A stretch of 64,000 nucleotides of DNA from HXMU1420-13 sp965249965 (GCA_965249965.1 OZ252262.1:372001-436000); one strand, 5' to 3'; shown: positions 18,590-28,119, counted from the stretch's first letter. The notes: generated from the letters alone by a model not told the origin. Made by a program: numbers and translations.

Positions 18590-19060
18590 CATGAGATTGC
18601 CACGTCGATAAACTGTCTTTTTATTTCTCTTCTCCTTACAAAGAAATGGTACAGGTGAGGTTATAATTCCAGATTCCTGCCTCCGCAGGAATGACTAGTG
18701 AGGGTTTCTTTAATGGAATCCTCTCCCCTAATCTTAGGGGAGAGACAGAGAGGGGTAAGTTGGAGTAAGTTTGAGATCGGGCCTTCGACAGGCTCAGGCA
18801 CCTCCCCCGACAAGCTCAGGCACCTCCCCCGACAAGCTCAGGCACCTTATTTAACAAGCTCAGGCACCTGATTCGACAAGTGAGCGGAATGGCACAGATC
18901 CCGGCCTGCACCGCGGGATGACAAAACATGTGGAGATTGCCGCGTCGATACCATGCCTTCTCCTTTCCACACACCCAGGCTCCTCGCAATGACGAGTATT
19001 TGCTTTAAGTAACGAGTCCTCTCCCCTAAACTTAGGGGAGAGACAGAGAGGGGTCAGTCA
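18590..19060. repeat. Composite repeat array, modules D-C-B-A-D-C
   Basis: The gap between the peptidase and tspO is almost all repeat. It holds a partial D module (from about 18594), the hairpin TTCCTGCCTCCGCAGGAA (18670-18687), C (18715-18759, CTCTCCCCTAATCTTAGGGG), B (from 18772, GGGCCTTCGACAGGCTCAGG) expanded into a 22-base tandem, A (18893-18921), D (18932-18995) and C again (19016-19059). I see no gene. Confidence 0.8.
18786..18873. repeat. 22-base tandem repeat, four units
   Basis: Units begin at 18786, 18808, 18830 and 18852 and share ACAAGCTCAGGCACC (ACAGG in the first). It is a local expansion of module B. There are no unique spacers, so it is not a CRISPR array. Confidence 0.85.
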
Positions 19061-19081
19061 TTCAACAGCAAATTCGGTAGA

Positions 19082-19135
19082 CTCATAATTTTTGAGTATG
19101 CTTGGAGTATATAAACAACATATAGATTTCAATCC
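19082..19135 (+). promoter_or_regulatory. Conserved leader/promoter of tspO, shared with the S9 peptidase
   Basis: CTCATAATTTTTGAGTATGC up to the TTG start matches 16572-16626 in front of the peptidase. The alignment places the tspO TTG exactly at the peptidase ATG, which supports both starts. Confidence 0.55.
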
Positions 19136-19612
19136 TTGAAAAACTCAGTTGTAGTAAAAATCATTATAACCAGCATTCTGTGCCTGGCGATTGGCGGGCT
19201 TTCGGGCTTCGCTACCGCAACCGGCATTGATTCGTGGTACATGGCGTTGAATAAACCGGTGTTTAATCCACCAAATTGGGTCTTTGGTCCGGTCTGGACT
19301 ACCTTGTACTTCTTAATGGGGGTTTCCTCGGGATTAATTTGGCATCTGGGTGTGAATAATCCGGAAGTGAAGAAAGCGCTCATCGTTTTTGGTATTCATA
19401 TGCTATTAAACGCGGCCTGGTCGATCCTCTTTTTCGGAGTACAAATTCCATGGCTGGCCTTCATCGAAATACTGATTTTACTAGCTTCGATTCTATATTT
19501 CGCCAAGCTGTTTCACACGCTGAAACCCATCGCTGGATGGCTTCAGGTGCCGTATATCCTATGGGTGAGTTTTGCTTCCGTGCTTAACGGGGCGATTGCC
19601 TGGCTTAATTAA
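19136..19612 (+). CDS. tspO: TspO/MBR family membrane protein
   Basis: A 158-residue tryptophan-rich five-helix membrane protein of the TspO/peripheral benzodiazepine receptor family, which binds porphyrins and affects tetrapyrrole handling and stress responses. The family blocks WYMALNKPVFNPPNWVFGPV, WTTLYFLMG and NAAWSILFFG are present and the length is typical. The start codon is TTG, supported by alignment of the upstream block with the peptidase leader. Its stop overlaps the stop of the convergent amidohydrolase gene. No porphyrin genes are near. Confidence 0.93.
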   Translation: MKNSVVVKIIITSILCLAIGGLSGFATATGIDSWYMALNKPVFNPPNWVFGPVWTTLYFLMGVSSGLIWHLGVNNPEVKKALIVFGIHMLLNAAWSILFFGVQIPWLAFIEILILLASILYFAKLFHTLKPIAGWLQVPYILWVSFASVLNGAIAWLN

Positions 19613-21357
19613 TCATTGAGCGCATCGAAAACGATTCGTCCGTTTACGATAGTGGCTTTGATTTCCCCACTCCAAAGCGAGTCGGGGTTTTGTTCGCCCA
19701 CATTCAGTACATCCATGGATAAAATAGTAAGATCAGCGAGTTTACCGACTTCAATGGTCCCCAGCACTTCTTCCTGAAAAGACGCATAGGCCGACCAGCT
19801 GGTGTAGGCACGTAAAGCTTCTTCGGGTGTCAACGCTTGCTCCGGATACCAGCCGTTTTCGGGCATTCGATCTTTATTTTTTCGGGTGATGGCGGCATAA
19901 TATCCGTAAAAGAAATTGTGATCGCTTCCGGTGAGATCAGAGTTAAACGTGAGTGGCACTTCATTTCTACGGAAAGTGCGCCATGCATAGGCTCCTTTGA
20001 TACGCTCACTTCCCAGTCGATCTTCGGCCCAACCCATGTCTTCTGCCATGTGAGGTGGTTCCATAGAAGCGATGAGATCCAAATCGGCAAATCGCCGGAA
20101 GTCTTCCGGATGCACTACTTGTGCATGTTCAATGCGATGTCGGTTTGATTTGATCTCCGGATTTTCATCAAAAACACGAGCATAGAAATTCAGCATATCG
20201 CGGTTACCGGCATCCCCGATGGCGTGAATCCCAAGCTGAAATCCTGCTTCCATCATGCTTTGAACTAAGGTTTCATTGAATCCGTAATCCTCGCCACTTA
20301 TTCCGCGGTGTCCGGGCAAATCTGAGTAATCGTCTAATAATTTTGCTCCTCGTATTCCCAGGGATCCATCGTAATACGCTTTTACAGCTCGTACCGTGAA
20401 GAGCTCTCCAGCTTCAGTTTCGGGACCTTTCATTTGCCATTCCTCTAACAGCTCGTCATCTGTTGCCTGAAGCATGGCATACACACGAATCAACGATTCG
20501 CCTTCATCTTCCAGCTCCTGATAGGCATTTAAATAATCACGATTTGTTCCTGCATCATGGATAGCTGTGTATCCCGATGCTGCCATTACTTCCATTCCAT
20601 GCAAGGCAATGTTTCGGAAGTCCTGTCCTGTTCTTGGCGGCAACGCATCTTCCACCAATTCTGCGGCATTATTTAAAAATATCCCATTGGGATTTCCATC
20701 TGTATCTTTCACGATTTCGCCACCTACCGGGGAGATGGTTTCGGAATTAATGCCGGCTCTTTCCATGGCTTCATAGTTCGCAACGGCAGTAAACCCGTGG
20801 GTTCCGATAATAAATACCGGTCGGTCGGGAAATGCTTCAGAAAGTAGCGCAGCATCCGGTAGATTTTCTGTCGCCATGCTGCCTTCGTCGTAGCCAAATC
20901 CTAAAATCCAATCATTTGCAGCGGTAGATTCATCTTGTCGATCTACTAATCGTTGAATGATGGTCTGTTTATCTGCCAGTCCCGTTAGTTCGATTTTCCC
21001 CAGATCTTCCCCGAAATAATACGGGTGACCGTGACTATCAACCAGCCCGGGAATAACCGTTCCTCCTTTTGCGTCCAGGATTTGTGTCCCCTTTTTTCCA
21101 TAATTCATGGCTGTTTCCTTATCACCGACATACAAAATAGAATTTCCTTCTATTACAATAGCTTCTGCATCGGGTGTCCACTTACCATTTTCGAAAGGTG
21201 CCGATTCGTGAGGATTTCCTTTCATATCAGGATCCGGCCAACTCAGCGTGTACACGTTCGCATTGGTGATGATGATGCGCGAATCTGATGATGGAGCATC
21301 GCAATTTGATACGGGGAGCATCAAAATACCGATGATTATAAATAAGCTAGATCGCAT
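19609..21357 (-). CDS. Amidohydrolase of the YtcJ type, probable lipoprotein
   Basis: A 582-residue metal-dependent hydrolase. The N-terminal hydrophobic stretch ends in LPVSNC, so it is likely a lipoprotein, although Asn before the Cys is unusual. The YtcJ-like amidohydrolase fold shows the HxH metal motif in GLVDSHGHPYYFG, a metal-ligand region around VKAYYDGSLGIRG, HAIGDAGNRDML, HRIEHAQV and the final Asp in FNSDLTGSDHNF. The family acts on N-substituted amides or formyl groups, but the substrate cannot be read from the sequence. Convergent with tspO, overlapping at the stop codons. Confidence 0.88.
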   Translation of the reverse strand: MRSSLFIIIGILMLPVSNCDAPSSDSRIIITNANVYTLSWPDPDMKGNPHESAPFENGKWTPDAEAIVIEGNSILYVGDKETAMNYGKKGTQILDAKGGTVIPGLVDSHGHPYYFGEDLGKIELTGLADKQTIIQRLVDRQDESTAANDWILGFGYDEGSMATENLPDAALLSEAFPDRPVFIIGTHGFTAVANYEAMERAGINSETISPVGGEIVKDTDGNPNGIFLNNAAELVEDALPPRTGQDFRNIALHGMEVMAASGYTAIHDAGTNRDYLNAYQELEDEGESLIRVYAMLQATDDELLEEWQMKGPETEAGELFTVRAVKAYYDGSLGIRGAKLLDDYSDLPGHRGISGEDYGFNETLVQSMMEAGFQLGIHAIGDAGNRDMLNFYARVFDENPEIKSNRHRIEHAQVVHPEDFRRFADLDLIASMEPPHMAEDMGWAEDRLGSERIKGAYAWRTFRRNEVPLTFNSDLTGSDHNFFYGYYAAITRKNKDRMPENGWYPEQALTPEEALRAYTSWSAYASFQEEVLGTIEVGKLADLTILSMDVLNVGEQNPDSLWSGEIKATIVNGRIVFDALND

Positions 21358-21411
21358 TGGTTTATCAGGAAGTTATTTCGTCGATTACGGGAAAACATAG
21401 GTTAATTTTAA

Positions 21412-21592
21412 TGACCTCGCAATGACCTTTGCTTTAAGTAATGAGTCCTCTCCCCTAAACTTAGGGGAGAGACAGAGAGGGGTCAGTGGGAGTAAGTTTG
21501 AGATCGGGCCTTCGACAGGCTCAGGCACCTCATTCGACAAGTGGATAGATTGGCACAGATACCGACCTTCACCGCGGGATGACAAACAAGTA
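21412..21592. repeat. Composite repeat, modules C-B-A
   Basis: CTCTCCCCTAAACTTAGGGG (C, from 21447), GGGCCTTCGACAGGCTCAGG (B, from 21506) and CCTTCACCGCGGGATGACA (A, from 21565), in the same order as at 18.7 kb. Open frames crossing it on both strands are made of repeat. No gene lies between 21358 and 22007. Confidence 0.78.
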
Positions 21593-21767
21593 GAGAATTC
21601 CTTCGGCATTGAAATGGTGAGCGGAACAGTGAATACAAAGGTTTCATGTGCCCAAAGGGCGAATAAATCCACACCGGATGAAAGGATAATCTAGTTATGA
21701 TCGAGATGGTCCATTGGATTTATTCAATGAAAACTTTGATGAGCCCGCGAAGCAGTTCAGCCGAGAG

Positions 21768-21996
21768 GTTTTGGTTCTTTTGCCGGCACAAAAGAACATG
21801 AAAGAAAATACAAACTAAACGTATGCTAATTCGATTCAGATTCCGGCCTGCGCCGCGGAATGACAAATAAGTAGAGATTGCCACGTCGATACCAAGCCTT
21901 CCACTTTCCACACACCCAGGCTCCTCGCAACGACCATTGCTTTAAGTAACGAGTCCTCTCTAATAGACTTAGGTGAGAGACAGAGAGGGTGCCATT
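21768..21996. repeat. Repeat block: inverted copy of the 6.3 kb element, then modules D-C
   Basis: Bases 21812-21864 are the near-perfect inverse of 6301-6353, ending in module A (GGCCTGCGCCGCGGAATGAC). Module D follows (GATTGCCACGTCGATACC to GGCTCCTCGC), then C (GAGTCCTCTCTAATAGACTT). Confidence 0.75.
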
Positions 21997-22007
21997 AAAA
22001 AACCTGA

Positions 22008-22475
22008 TTATTCTTTGGAAGGATTCAGGCTTTCCTGTAGACCACTTAAAAAATAGCGGAGATATTGATCGTTACATTCGCGGTATTTAGCGGATGTTGG
22101 CTTTCTGAAAAATGCACTTAGTTCATGTGCACTAATTTCCTTATCGATCAACCGATATAACTTCAGAATGTCATCAGATTGTAAATTGAAGGCGATGCGA
22201 AGTTTTCGAAAAATAATGTTGTTATTGATTTTCTCTTCCGGTGCAGGCTGAGGCCCGTCTTTTTTCCCACGCTTTTGGTTGATCAACCCATTCAAGAATG
22301 TAGCCATCAATACGTCAGGCATGGGTTCAAAATTCTTGTCATCCTCTTTTTTCAACCACTTGGTAACTCGCTCCTGTGCTATTTGTTCACCAGCAAGAGT
22401 AAATACCTCTGCCATTTTTAAATCATTATACACTAAGGTGTATCTGAGTCGGCGAAAGATGTCGTTGTTGTCCAT
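22008..22475 (-). CDS. yehS: DUF1456 family protein (YehS-like)
   Basis: A 155-residue cytoplasmic protein made of two DUF1456 repeats (about 1-70 and 82-148). Each begins with an NNxIFRxLR motif (NNDIFRRLRYTLVYND, NNIIFRKLRIAFNLQSDDIL) and ends in a helical FLNGL/FLSGL block. Length and layout match E. coli YehS. Its function is unknown. It is flanked by repeat-rich noncoding sequence on both sides, so it is transcribed alone. Confidence 0.92.
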   Translation of the reverse strand: MDNNDIFRRLRYTLVYNDLKMAEVFTLAGEQIAQERVTKWLKKEDDKNFEPMPDVLMATFLNGLINQKRGKKDGPQPAPEEKINNNIIFRKLRIAFNLQSDDILKLYRLIDKEISAHELSAFFRKPTSAKYRECNDQYLRYFLSGLQESLNPSKE

Positions 22476-22584
22476 TGTTTGAGTTTAGGTGCACAGTAAG
22501 AATTGACTTTCGAAACTAGCCATAATTAGGATTAACTATGGTAGTATTTGGAGTTAGATTGTTTTCAACTTAAAAGTTCGATAC

Positions 22585-22853
22585 CAAACATCCTCAGATC
22601 CCGGCCTGCTATGCGGGATGAGAAAATAAATAGGGATTGCCGCGTCGATATCATGTCTTCTTCTTTCCACACTCCCAGATTCCTCGCAAGGACCGTTGCT
22701 TTAAGTAACGAATTCTCCCCCTAATCTTAGGGGAGAGACAGAGAGGGGTCAGTTGGGGTATTTGAGATCGGGCCTTCGACAGGCTCAGGCACCTCATTCG
22801 ACAGGCGGATGGTGTGGTACAGATTTCGGCCTTTACCGCGGGATGACACTGTT
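22585..22853. repeat. Composite repeat, modules A-D-C-B-A
   Basis: CAGATCCCGGCCTGCTATGC (A), GATTGCCGCGTCGATATC (D), CCCCTAATCTTAGGGGAGAG (C), GGGCCTTCGACAGGCTCAGG (B) and CTTTACCGCGGGATGACA (A) fill the gap between yehS and tex. The last copy ends 12 bases before the tex stop codon. I see no further copies to the right. Confidence 0.8.
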
Positions 22854-22864
22854 TAAGGCTAAAG

Positions 22865-25042
22865 CTACACTAACTTCAGCCCGATTCGGCCACGCTCCAA
22901 ATCCAGCGTCAGCACTTCTACCGAAATAATATCCCCCACTCCAACTACATCGTGCGGATCTTCCACTCTTCTCCCGGTAAGCGACATATTTGAAATGTGC
23001 AGCAATCCATCCTGCTTTACTCCAATGTCTACAAAAGCACCGAAGTCGACCACATTTCGAACAGTTCCCTCCAACTTTTGACCTTCTTTCAGGTCGTTCA
23101 TTTCCATTACATCTGTTCGAAGTAGCGGCTTGGGCATGTCCTCTCGGGGATCACGACCGGGCTTAAGCAAGTTTTCGATGATTAATTCCAGGGTAGGAAT
23201 CCCAACTCCAATTTTTGGTGCAAAATCTTTTGGGTTCACCCCTGCTAGTTTTTGAGCTATTTCATTTTTTTTCGAAGATAGTTGCTCCAAATCTATACCC
23301 AGAAGATTGCACAGTTTTTCTGTAGCCTCATAACTTTCAGGATGGATGGCAGTGTTATCCAATGGATTTTTTGCTTCCGGAATGCGCAAAAATCCGGCTG
23401 CCTGCTGAAAACGCAAATCTCCAACTCCGCTAATTTCTTTAATCTCTTTTCGGTTAGTAAAAACCCCGTTTTTCTCACGATGAGAAATGATATTGTCTGC
23501 TATCTTTTTACTTAGTCCGGCAATATGCGAAAGTAAGGGAGCGCTGGCAGTATTCAGATTCACTCCCACCTCATTCACACAACTTTCCACAACATCATCC
23601 AGTTTAGAGGAAAGCCGGTTTTGATTCACATCATGTTGGTACAAACCAACCCCAATAGATTTTGGATCTATTTTAACGAGCTCAGCCAGTGGATCAAGCA
23701 CTCGGCGGGCAATGGAAATGTTTCCACGTTGAGCAGCATCCAGCTCAGGAAATTCTTCACGGGCAATTGTAGATGCTGAATACACCGATGCGCCGGCTTC
23801 GTTCACAATCAGGTAACTAAGTGAATCCTCATTACTTTTGGATGCTCTTTTCTGGATAAAATTCGCTATGAATTGCTCCGTCTCCCGACTTGCAGTTCCA
23901 TTTCCGATGGCAATAAGATTGACGTCATATTTTTTGATGAGAGCTTCAAGAACAGCTTCAGCTTCTGCTACTTTCTTCTGCGGAGGCGTCGGGAAAATTG
24001 TGGTTCCTTCGTAATACTTCCCGGTTTCATCAACCACTGCTACTTTACACCCTGTTCGAAAGGCCGGATCGATGCCCATAATAACTTTATGCTGAAGCGG
24101 TGGCTGCATCAACAAGTTGCTGAGATTGGTTGCGAAGGTTTCAATAGCATGCTGATCTGCTTTTTCCGTGAGTGCATTTCTGAGCTCTCTTTCCAGTGAA
24201 GGAAACAAGAGGCGCTTGAAGGATTCTTCTACTGCATCCTGAAGCTCACCCATGAAAATGGAATCCTCGTTGAGGATTACCAAATCATCGATTATTTCTA
24301 ATGTCCGCTCTTCCCAAACTTCGGTTTTAACGGACAAAATCTTCTCTCGCTCGCCACGGTTTATAGCCAGAATCTGATGCGGTTTCAGTTTGGCTGCTTT
24401 GAAGCTGAACTCATAATAATCTTCGAAATTAGTACGCTCTTTTACTTTTGAAGTCTTTTTTGTGGTGATCGTAGCATGATTCATGAAAATCTCACGCAAC
24501 TTTTCACGTACTTCCAATTTCTCGTTAATCCACTCAGCCACAATATCGATGGCTCCCGCCCATGCGTCTTCAATAGTAGTTATTTCTTTTTCTGGATTTA
24601 TAAATTCTTTGGCGAAATCATCCGGTTGGCCTTTAGTGATTTCTTGCTTCCAGATCATTTCAGCCAATGGCTCCAATCCTTTTTCCTTTGCTTTATCACC
24701 CCGTGTTTTTCTCTTTTGTTTATATGGAAGATAGAGGTCTTCGAGAACGGTGAGATCGCCGCAGTTTTTAATCTGCTTTTCAAGTTCAGGGCTTAGCTTA
24801 CCTTGCTCTTTAATCGCTTTTAAGATGGTCTCTTTTCTAGATTCGAGTGTTTTCTGAAGATCCAATGCATCCCTAATGGCGCGGAGCTGTTCTTCATCAA
24901 GTCCGCCTGTTACTTCTTTTCTATATCGGGCAAGGAAAGGAATGGTAGCTCCTTCTTCTAATAATTCTGAAACCGTTTTTACTTGTTTTACTCCAATCTT
25001 CACCTGACTGGCAACGCTTGAAATGACTTGCTCTGTGTACAT
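22865..25042 (-). CDS. tex: Tex family RNA-binding transcription accessory protein
   Basis: A 725-residue cytoplasmic protein of normal Tex length. It has the Tex N-terminal helical region (VSELLEEGATIPFLARYRKE), a YqgF/RuvC-like domain (about 325-460; VIMGIDPAFRTGCKVAVV), a helix-hairpin-helix region with YQHDVNQNRLSSKLDDVVES and a C-terminal S1 domain (about 645-725; GTVRNVVDFGAFVDIGVKQD). Tex binds structured nucleic acid and is linked to transcription and ribosome rescue. It is divergent from the T9SS cargo gene with a 166-base gap. Confidence 0.96.
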   Translation of the reverse strand: MYTEQVISSVASQVKIGVKQVKTVSELLEEGATIPFLARYRKEVTGGLDEEQLRAIRDALDLQKTLESRKETILKAIKEQGKLSPELEKQIKNCGDLTVLEDLYLPYKQKRKTRGDKAKEKGLEPLAEMIWKQEITKGQPDDFAKEFINPEKEITTIEDAWAGAIDIVAEWINEKLEVREKLREIFMNHATITTKKTSKVKERTNFEDYYEFSFKAAKLKPHQILAINRGEREKILSVKTEVWEERTLEIIDDLVILNEDSIFMGELQDAVEESFKRLLFPSLERELRNALTEKADQHAIETFATNLSNLLMQPPLQHKVIMGIDPAFRTGCKVAVVDETGKYYEGTTIFPTPPQKKVAEAEAVLEALIKKYDVNLIAIGNGTASRETEQFIANFIQKRASKSNEDSLSYLIVNEAGASVYSASTIAREEFPELDAAQRGNISIARRVLDPLAELVKIDPKSIGVGLYQHDVNQNRLSSKLDDVVESCVNEVGVNLNTASAPLLSHIAGLSKKIADNIISHREKNGVFTNRKEIKEISGVGDLRFQQAAGFLRIPEAKNPLDNTAIHPESYEATEKLCNLLGIDLEQLSSKKNEIAQKLAGVNPKDFAPKIGVGIPTLELIIENLLKPGRDPREDMPKPLLRTDVMEMNDLKEGQKLEGTVRNVVDFGAFVDIGVKQDGLLHISNMSLTGRRVEDPHDVVGVGDIISVEVLTLDLERGRIGLKLV

Positions 25043-25208
25043 GAATCGATTACGTGATTAATTACTACTACAACTAATAATAAGCATTGACCGACGATCA
25101 TTTTGATAAAAATTTCTTAGAAGAGGTATTAATAACGCAAGCTTCATGTTCTCTTCATAAAGATTCTGTAACCCCTCTAATAATGGTACAATTAATACAG
25201 GAGATGGC

Positions 25209-27263
25209 ATGAAAAAGCTAGTTTTAGCGCTGTGGATATCCCTGTTCCCTTTTTTCTTGTTGGCACAGAATTCTACAGTACACCCACTACAGAACGAACA
25301 AAATAACCCTTTAACTACCCACGAACTATTGTATCAGTCAAGAACTGCTACAACTATACCAACCTTTAAGGTTACACCTACTTTATTACAAGAGGCACAT
25401 GAAGAGACCTTCATTTTCGACCCGGATACAAACTGGTCGTACGATGAATATAAATGGCAAGGCTTTGATACCTATACTCCCGGAAATTTCTCCCAATATT
25501 TTGATATAGGCTCAGAAACTGAATTCGCGCGACATGGTGATTTATTCCTCTGGGAAAGTGATACTACCGGCTGGGTATTAGGTCGTCGTAACATCACCTG
25601 GGTAAAAGACGCCTTTAAAGATAGCACCAAAAATATCGATGTTGATGAAAATGGCGATATCACTTACGGCAGTTTCTACGTTTATTCACGTACTCCAGCA
25701 ATGGGTGCGACTGAAGAATCATTTTATCATCGATTTGATCCCATTGAAGGTTGGGTTAAAGATAGTCGATCTCTTCAATACAGTAACGAAGATGAATCCA
25801 TTACCTGGCGAAAAAGTTATCGGTATGATGCGGATTCAGCAGATTATCTAATTAACAACGAAGCGATGACGGAAGATTTGGAAACTCATTATTTATATGA
25901 GTACAAATCATACGCAGGTGGACTTATCAGCTATTGGGATAAACGGTTCTCATTGTATAATCCAGATGGAACCACCGCCTATTCACTTAGATATAATTAT
26001 AATTCTACCTTTAAAACGCTCGATCCATATGATAGCACTGCATTCGTATATCACGATGATTTTGCAGAAGCTTTTGGGTATAGATGGTACCGCGATTTCC
26101 AGGAATGGGAATTCGATAACTACACTGCAACCTATGAAAGTGAATCCGCGCAATCATCAAGTGGCATGCGTGTTGATTCTATTGTAACTCGGGAAGTTTA
26201 TTACGATACAGAACTTGATTCCATGATAACCGGCATCATACTCTCTAAAACTGATTATATCTATGATGCTAATGGTAATATGATTGAATTAATCAACTAT
26301 CAACAAGGTTCAAACGGATTAGAAATATTTAGCCGATATGTTAATGAGTTCGAGCTTATTGATGGTGAGTATCGAAATGTTGCAGGCCAGAACTACAACT
26401 ACTCTTATTCTTTAATGGGGCTTTATCTGGCCGGTGAGTGGCAATATATAGTTGACCCTGATTTAGGCATAATTGGTGACATGAACTTATTCTTTTCTGA
26501 GTCTGGAGATACCACCGGTGGTTTCAAAATGTTGATGTATACCGAGGGTGAAACTAATTACTTGTTCAATTTTGACTGGGATATGATGGAAAGTGAGTTC
26601 TATGTTACAGGTTTAATGGTCGAAAACTGGGCGGAACCTGTTTCCTACTTTTCATATATCAGTTCGGAATGGGGATCTGACCGAAGCATGCATGTAATGG
26701 ATGGATTGCCTGCAGCAATGAGTCCAAGCCCACTCTTCCTTGCCATCGATGATACCGTAGATATAGTCATCAATGCGTTTAATCCGGATATCTCAACACC
26801 GGCAGTAAGTATGTCTGACATTCCTGCAACGGCAACCTTCGACCCGGAGACCCGCCGTTTTTATTGGATTGTTGATGAAGTAGTTGAGGGACCATTCCAG
26901 ATAACTGCAACCCAAGGCATGAAATCTACAACCACAGAAGTGAAAGTGGTATTTGATGAATTTACTGTAGGCTCAGAAACGGAAGATGATGTACCTGGTG
27001 AAATCACTTTATATCAAAACTATCCGAACCCATTCAATCCAACTACTACCATTGGTTTTGAATTACCGGTTGCACAACTTGTACACTTACAAGTGTTTAA
27101 CATTCTGGGACAACCCGTCCAAACGCTGGTTCAGGGTGAACTACTTTCAGCCGGAATTCAGGAAGTACAGTTCAATGCACAAAACTTATCAAGTGGGATG
27201 TACTATTATCGCCTTGAAGTGGGTGATAAGGTGTATACCAAAAAGATGACGTTGGTTAAATGA
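25209..27263 (+). CDS. Secreted protein with T9SS type A sorting domain
   Basis: A 684-residue exported protein. The signal peptide (about 1-20, ending LLAQ) is followed by a long aromatic- and acid-rich region (about 60-500) of unknown fold. A short Ig-like or cadherin-like stretch (about 500-590; ATATFDPETRRFYWIVDE) and a C-terminal sorting domain follow (about 597-684; LYQNYPNPFNPTTTIGF to SSGMYYYRLEVGD, KKMTLVK). The tail directs export through the type IX system and surface attachment or release. AGGAG lies before the ATG. No enzyme motif is visible. It is a single gene with its own terminator. Confidence 0.9.
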   Translation: MKKLVLALWISLFPFFLLAQNSTVHPLQNEQNNPLTTHELLYQSRTATTIPTFKVTPTLLQEAHEETFIFDPDTNWSYDEYKWQGFDTYTPGNFSQYFDIGSETEFARHGDLFLWESDTTGWVLGRRNITWVKDAFKDSTKNIDVDENGDITYGSFYVYSRTPAMGATEESFYHRFDPIEGWVKDSRSLQYSNEDESITWRKSYRYDADSADYLINNEAMTEDLETHYLYEYKSYAGGLISYWDKRFSLYNPDGTTAYSLRYNYNSTFKTLDPYDSTAFVYHDDFAEAFGYRWYRDFQEWEFDNYTATYESESAQSSSGMRVDSIVTREVYYDTELDSMITGIILSKTDYIYDANGNMIELINYQQGSNGLEIFSRYVNEFELIDGEYRNVAGQNYNYSYSLMGLYLAGEWQYIVDPDLGIIGDMNLFFSESGDTTGGFKMLMYTEGETNYLFNFDWDMMESEFYVTGLMVENWAEPVSYFSYISSEWGSDRSMHVMDGLPAAMSPSPLFLAIDDTVDIVINAFNPDISTPAVSMSDIPATATFDPETRRFYWIVDEVVEGPFQITATQGMKSTTTEVKVVFDEFTVGSETEDDVPGEITLYQNYPNPFNPTTTIGFELPVAQLVHLQVFNILGQPVQTLVQGELLSAGIQEVQFNAQNLSSGMYYYRLEVGDKVYTKKMTLVK

Positions 27264-27283
27264 TACCATGTTGTTGAACCGAG

Positions 27284-27316
27284 AAAAAGCCTCCACCGAC
27301 CCTGGGGGCTTTTTTA
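27284..27316. terminator. Terminator between convergent genes
   Basis: AAAAAGCCTCCA pairs with TGGGGGCTTTTT, with a T-run on the plus strand and an A-run before the stem that serves the minus strand. It touches the stop codon of the convergent membrane protein gene. Confidence 0.8.
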
Positions 27317-28042
27317 TTCTATGGCTTGTTTAATAGGTACAGAATTTCTTCTGATCATTTTGAAAATTCCCCACAGCATCATCGACCAAACAATGATGAT
27401 GACTTCCAGCACTAAAATATAATACGGCCAATCGGGTAATAGAGTGAAGAAAGTAGTTCCAGGAGGTTTCCCCATCACGTATAAATAATTACTGTTTAGT
27501 AGCAGATTCAAACCATAAATAATTACGGCGATTCCATTCAGCGCTAAAAATGTTCTGGCAACGTCCTTAAGCTCTAAGGTCCACTTCCATTGTACAGCGG
27601 GGTATAAAGCCAACATCACCAATCCCAAGTGAACTGTCCAATAACGAATGGCATCGTAATGGAATAATGAAAACTCTACCGAAGGAGTTAAATTTGCCTG
27701 AGAAACACCCAAAATGACCCAAAAAAACGAGGTTGCCCAGATTAATCTGCTTTTACTCGCATACACCCAAATCATTACGAATGGCAGGAAATTACACATA
27801 TGCAGTGGGATGTCTTTGGTAACATCAAACGTATCGGTGTAAAGATTTAGTGGAATTTTTAATAACTGCAAAAAGGCTAAAACTACTGCAATGATTAACA
27901 TCACTTTTTGCTGATAGATTTCTGACCTGGGTTTAAGCCAGTAAAATAATCCGGGTACCAGCAACAAAAACCCTACTAACACCACATAATGCTCGAAGGT
28001 GTAGGGAGAGAAAAGGTGAGATGTTTCTAAGTATGAATTCAA
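27314..28042 (-). CDS. TIGR02206 family integral membrane protein
   Basis: A 242-residue membrane protein with about six or seven helices and the family motif around KDIPLHMCNFLPFVM. TIGR02206 (YwaF-like) proteins have no established function. The start is supported by the family-like N-terminus FSPYTFEHYVVL. It is convergent with the T9SS cargo gene and shares its terminator. A lipoprotein gene lies 77 bases upstream on the same strand and may be co-transcribed. Confidence 0.85.
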   Translation of the reverse strand: MNSYLETSHLFSPYTFEHYVVLVGFLLLVPGLFYWLKPRSEIYQQKVMLIIAVVLAFLQLLKIPLNLYTDTFDVTKDIPLHMCNFLPFVMIWVYASKSRLIWATSFFWVILGVSQANLTPSVEFSLFHYDAIRYWTVHLGLVMLALYPAVQWKWTLELKDVARTFLALNGIAVIIYGLNLLLNSNYLYVMGKPPGTTFFTLLPDWPYYILVLEVIIIVWSMMLWGIFKMIRRNSVPIKQAIE

Positions 28043-28119
28043 TACCTCTAACTTTTTTGAATGGTACTAAATTTCTACTGATTGAAACAAGTCTTGCGCC
28101 GTTAAGCAGTTTTGAATTG

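Noticed and set aside
18786..18873. Possible CRISPR array
   Set aside because: Units are directly joined without unique spacers and no cas gene is present.
21422..21694. Possible small gene over a repeat block
   Set aside because: The translation comes from repeat modules C, B and A and resembles peptides translated from other copies.
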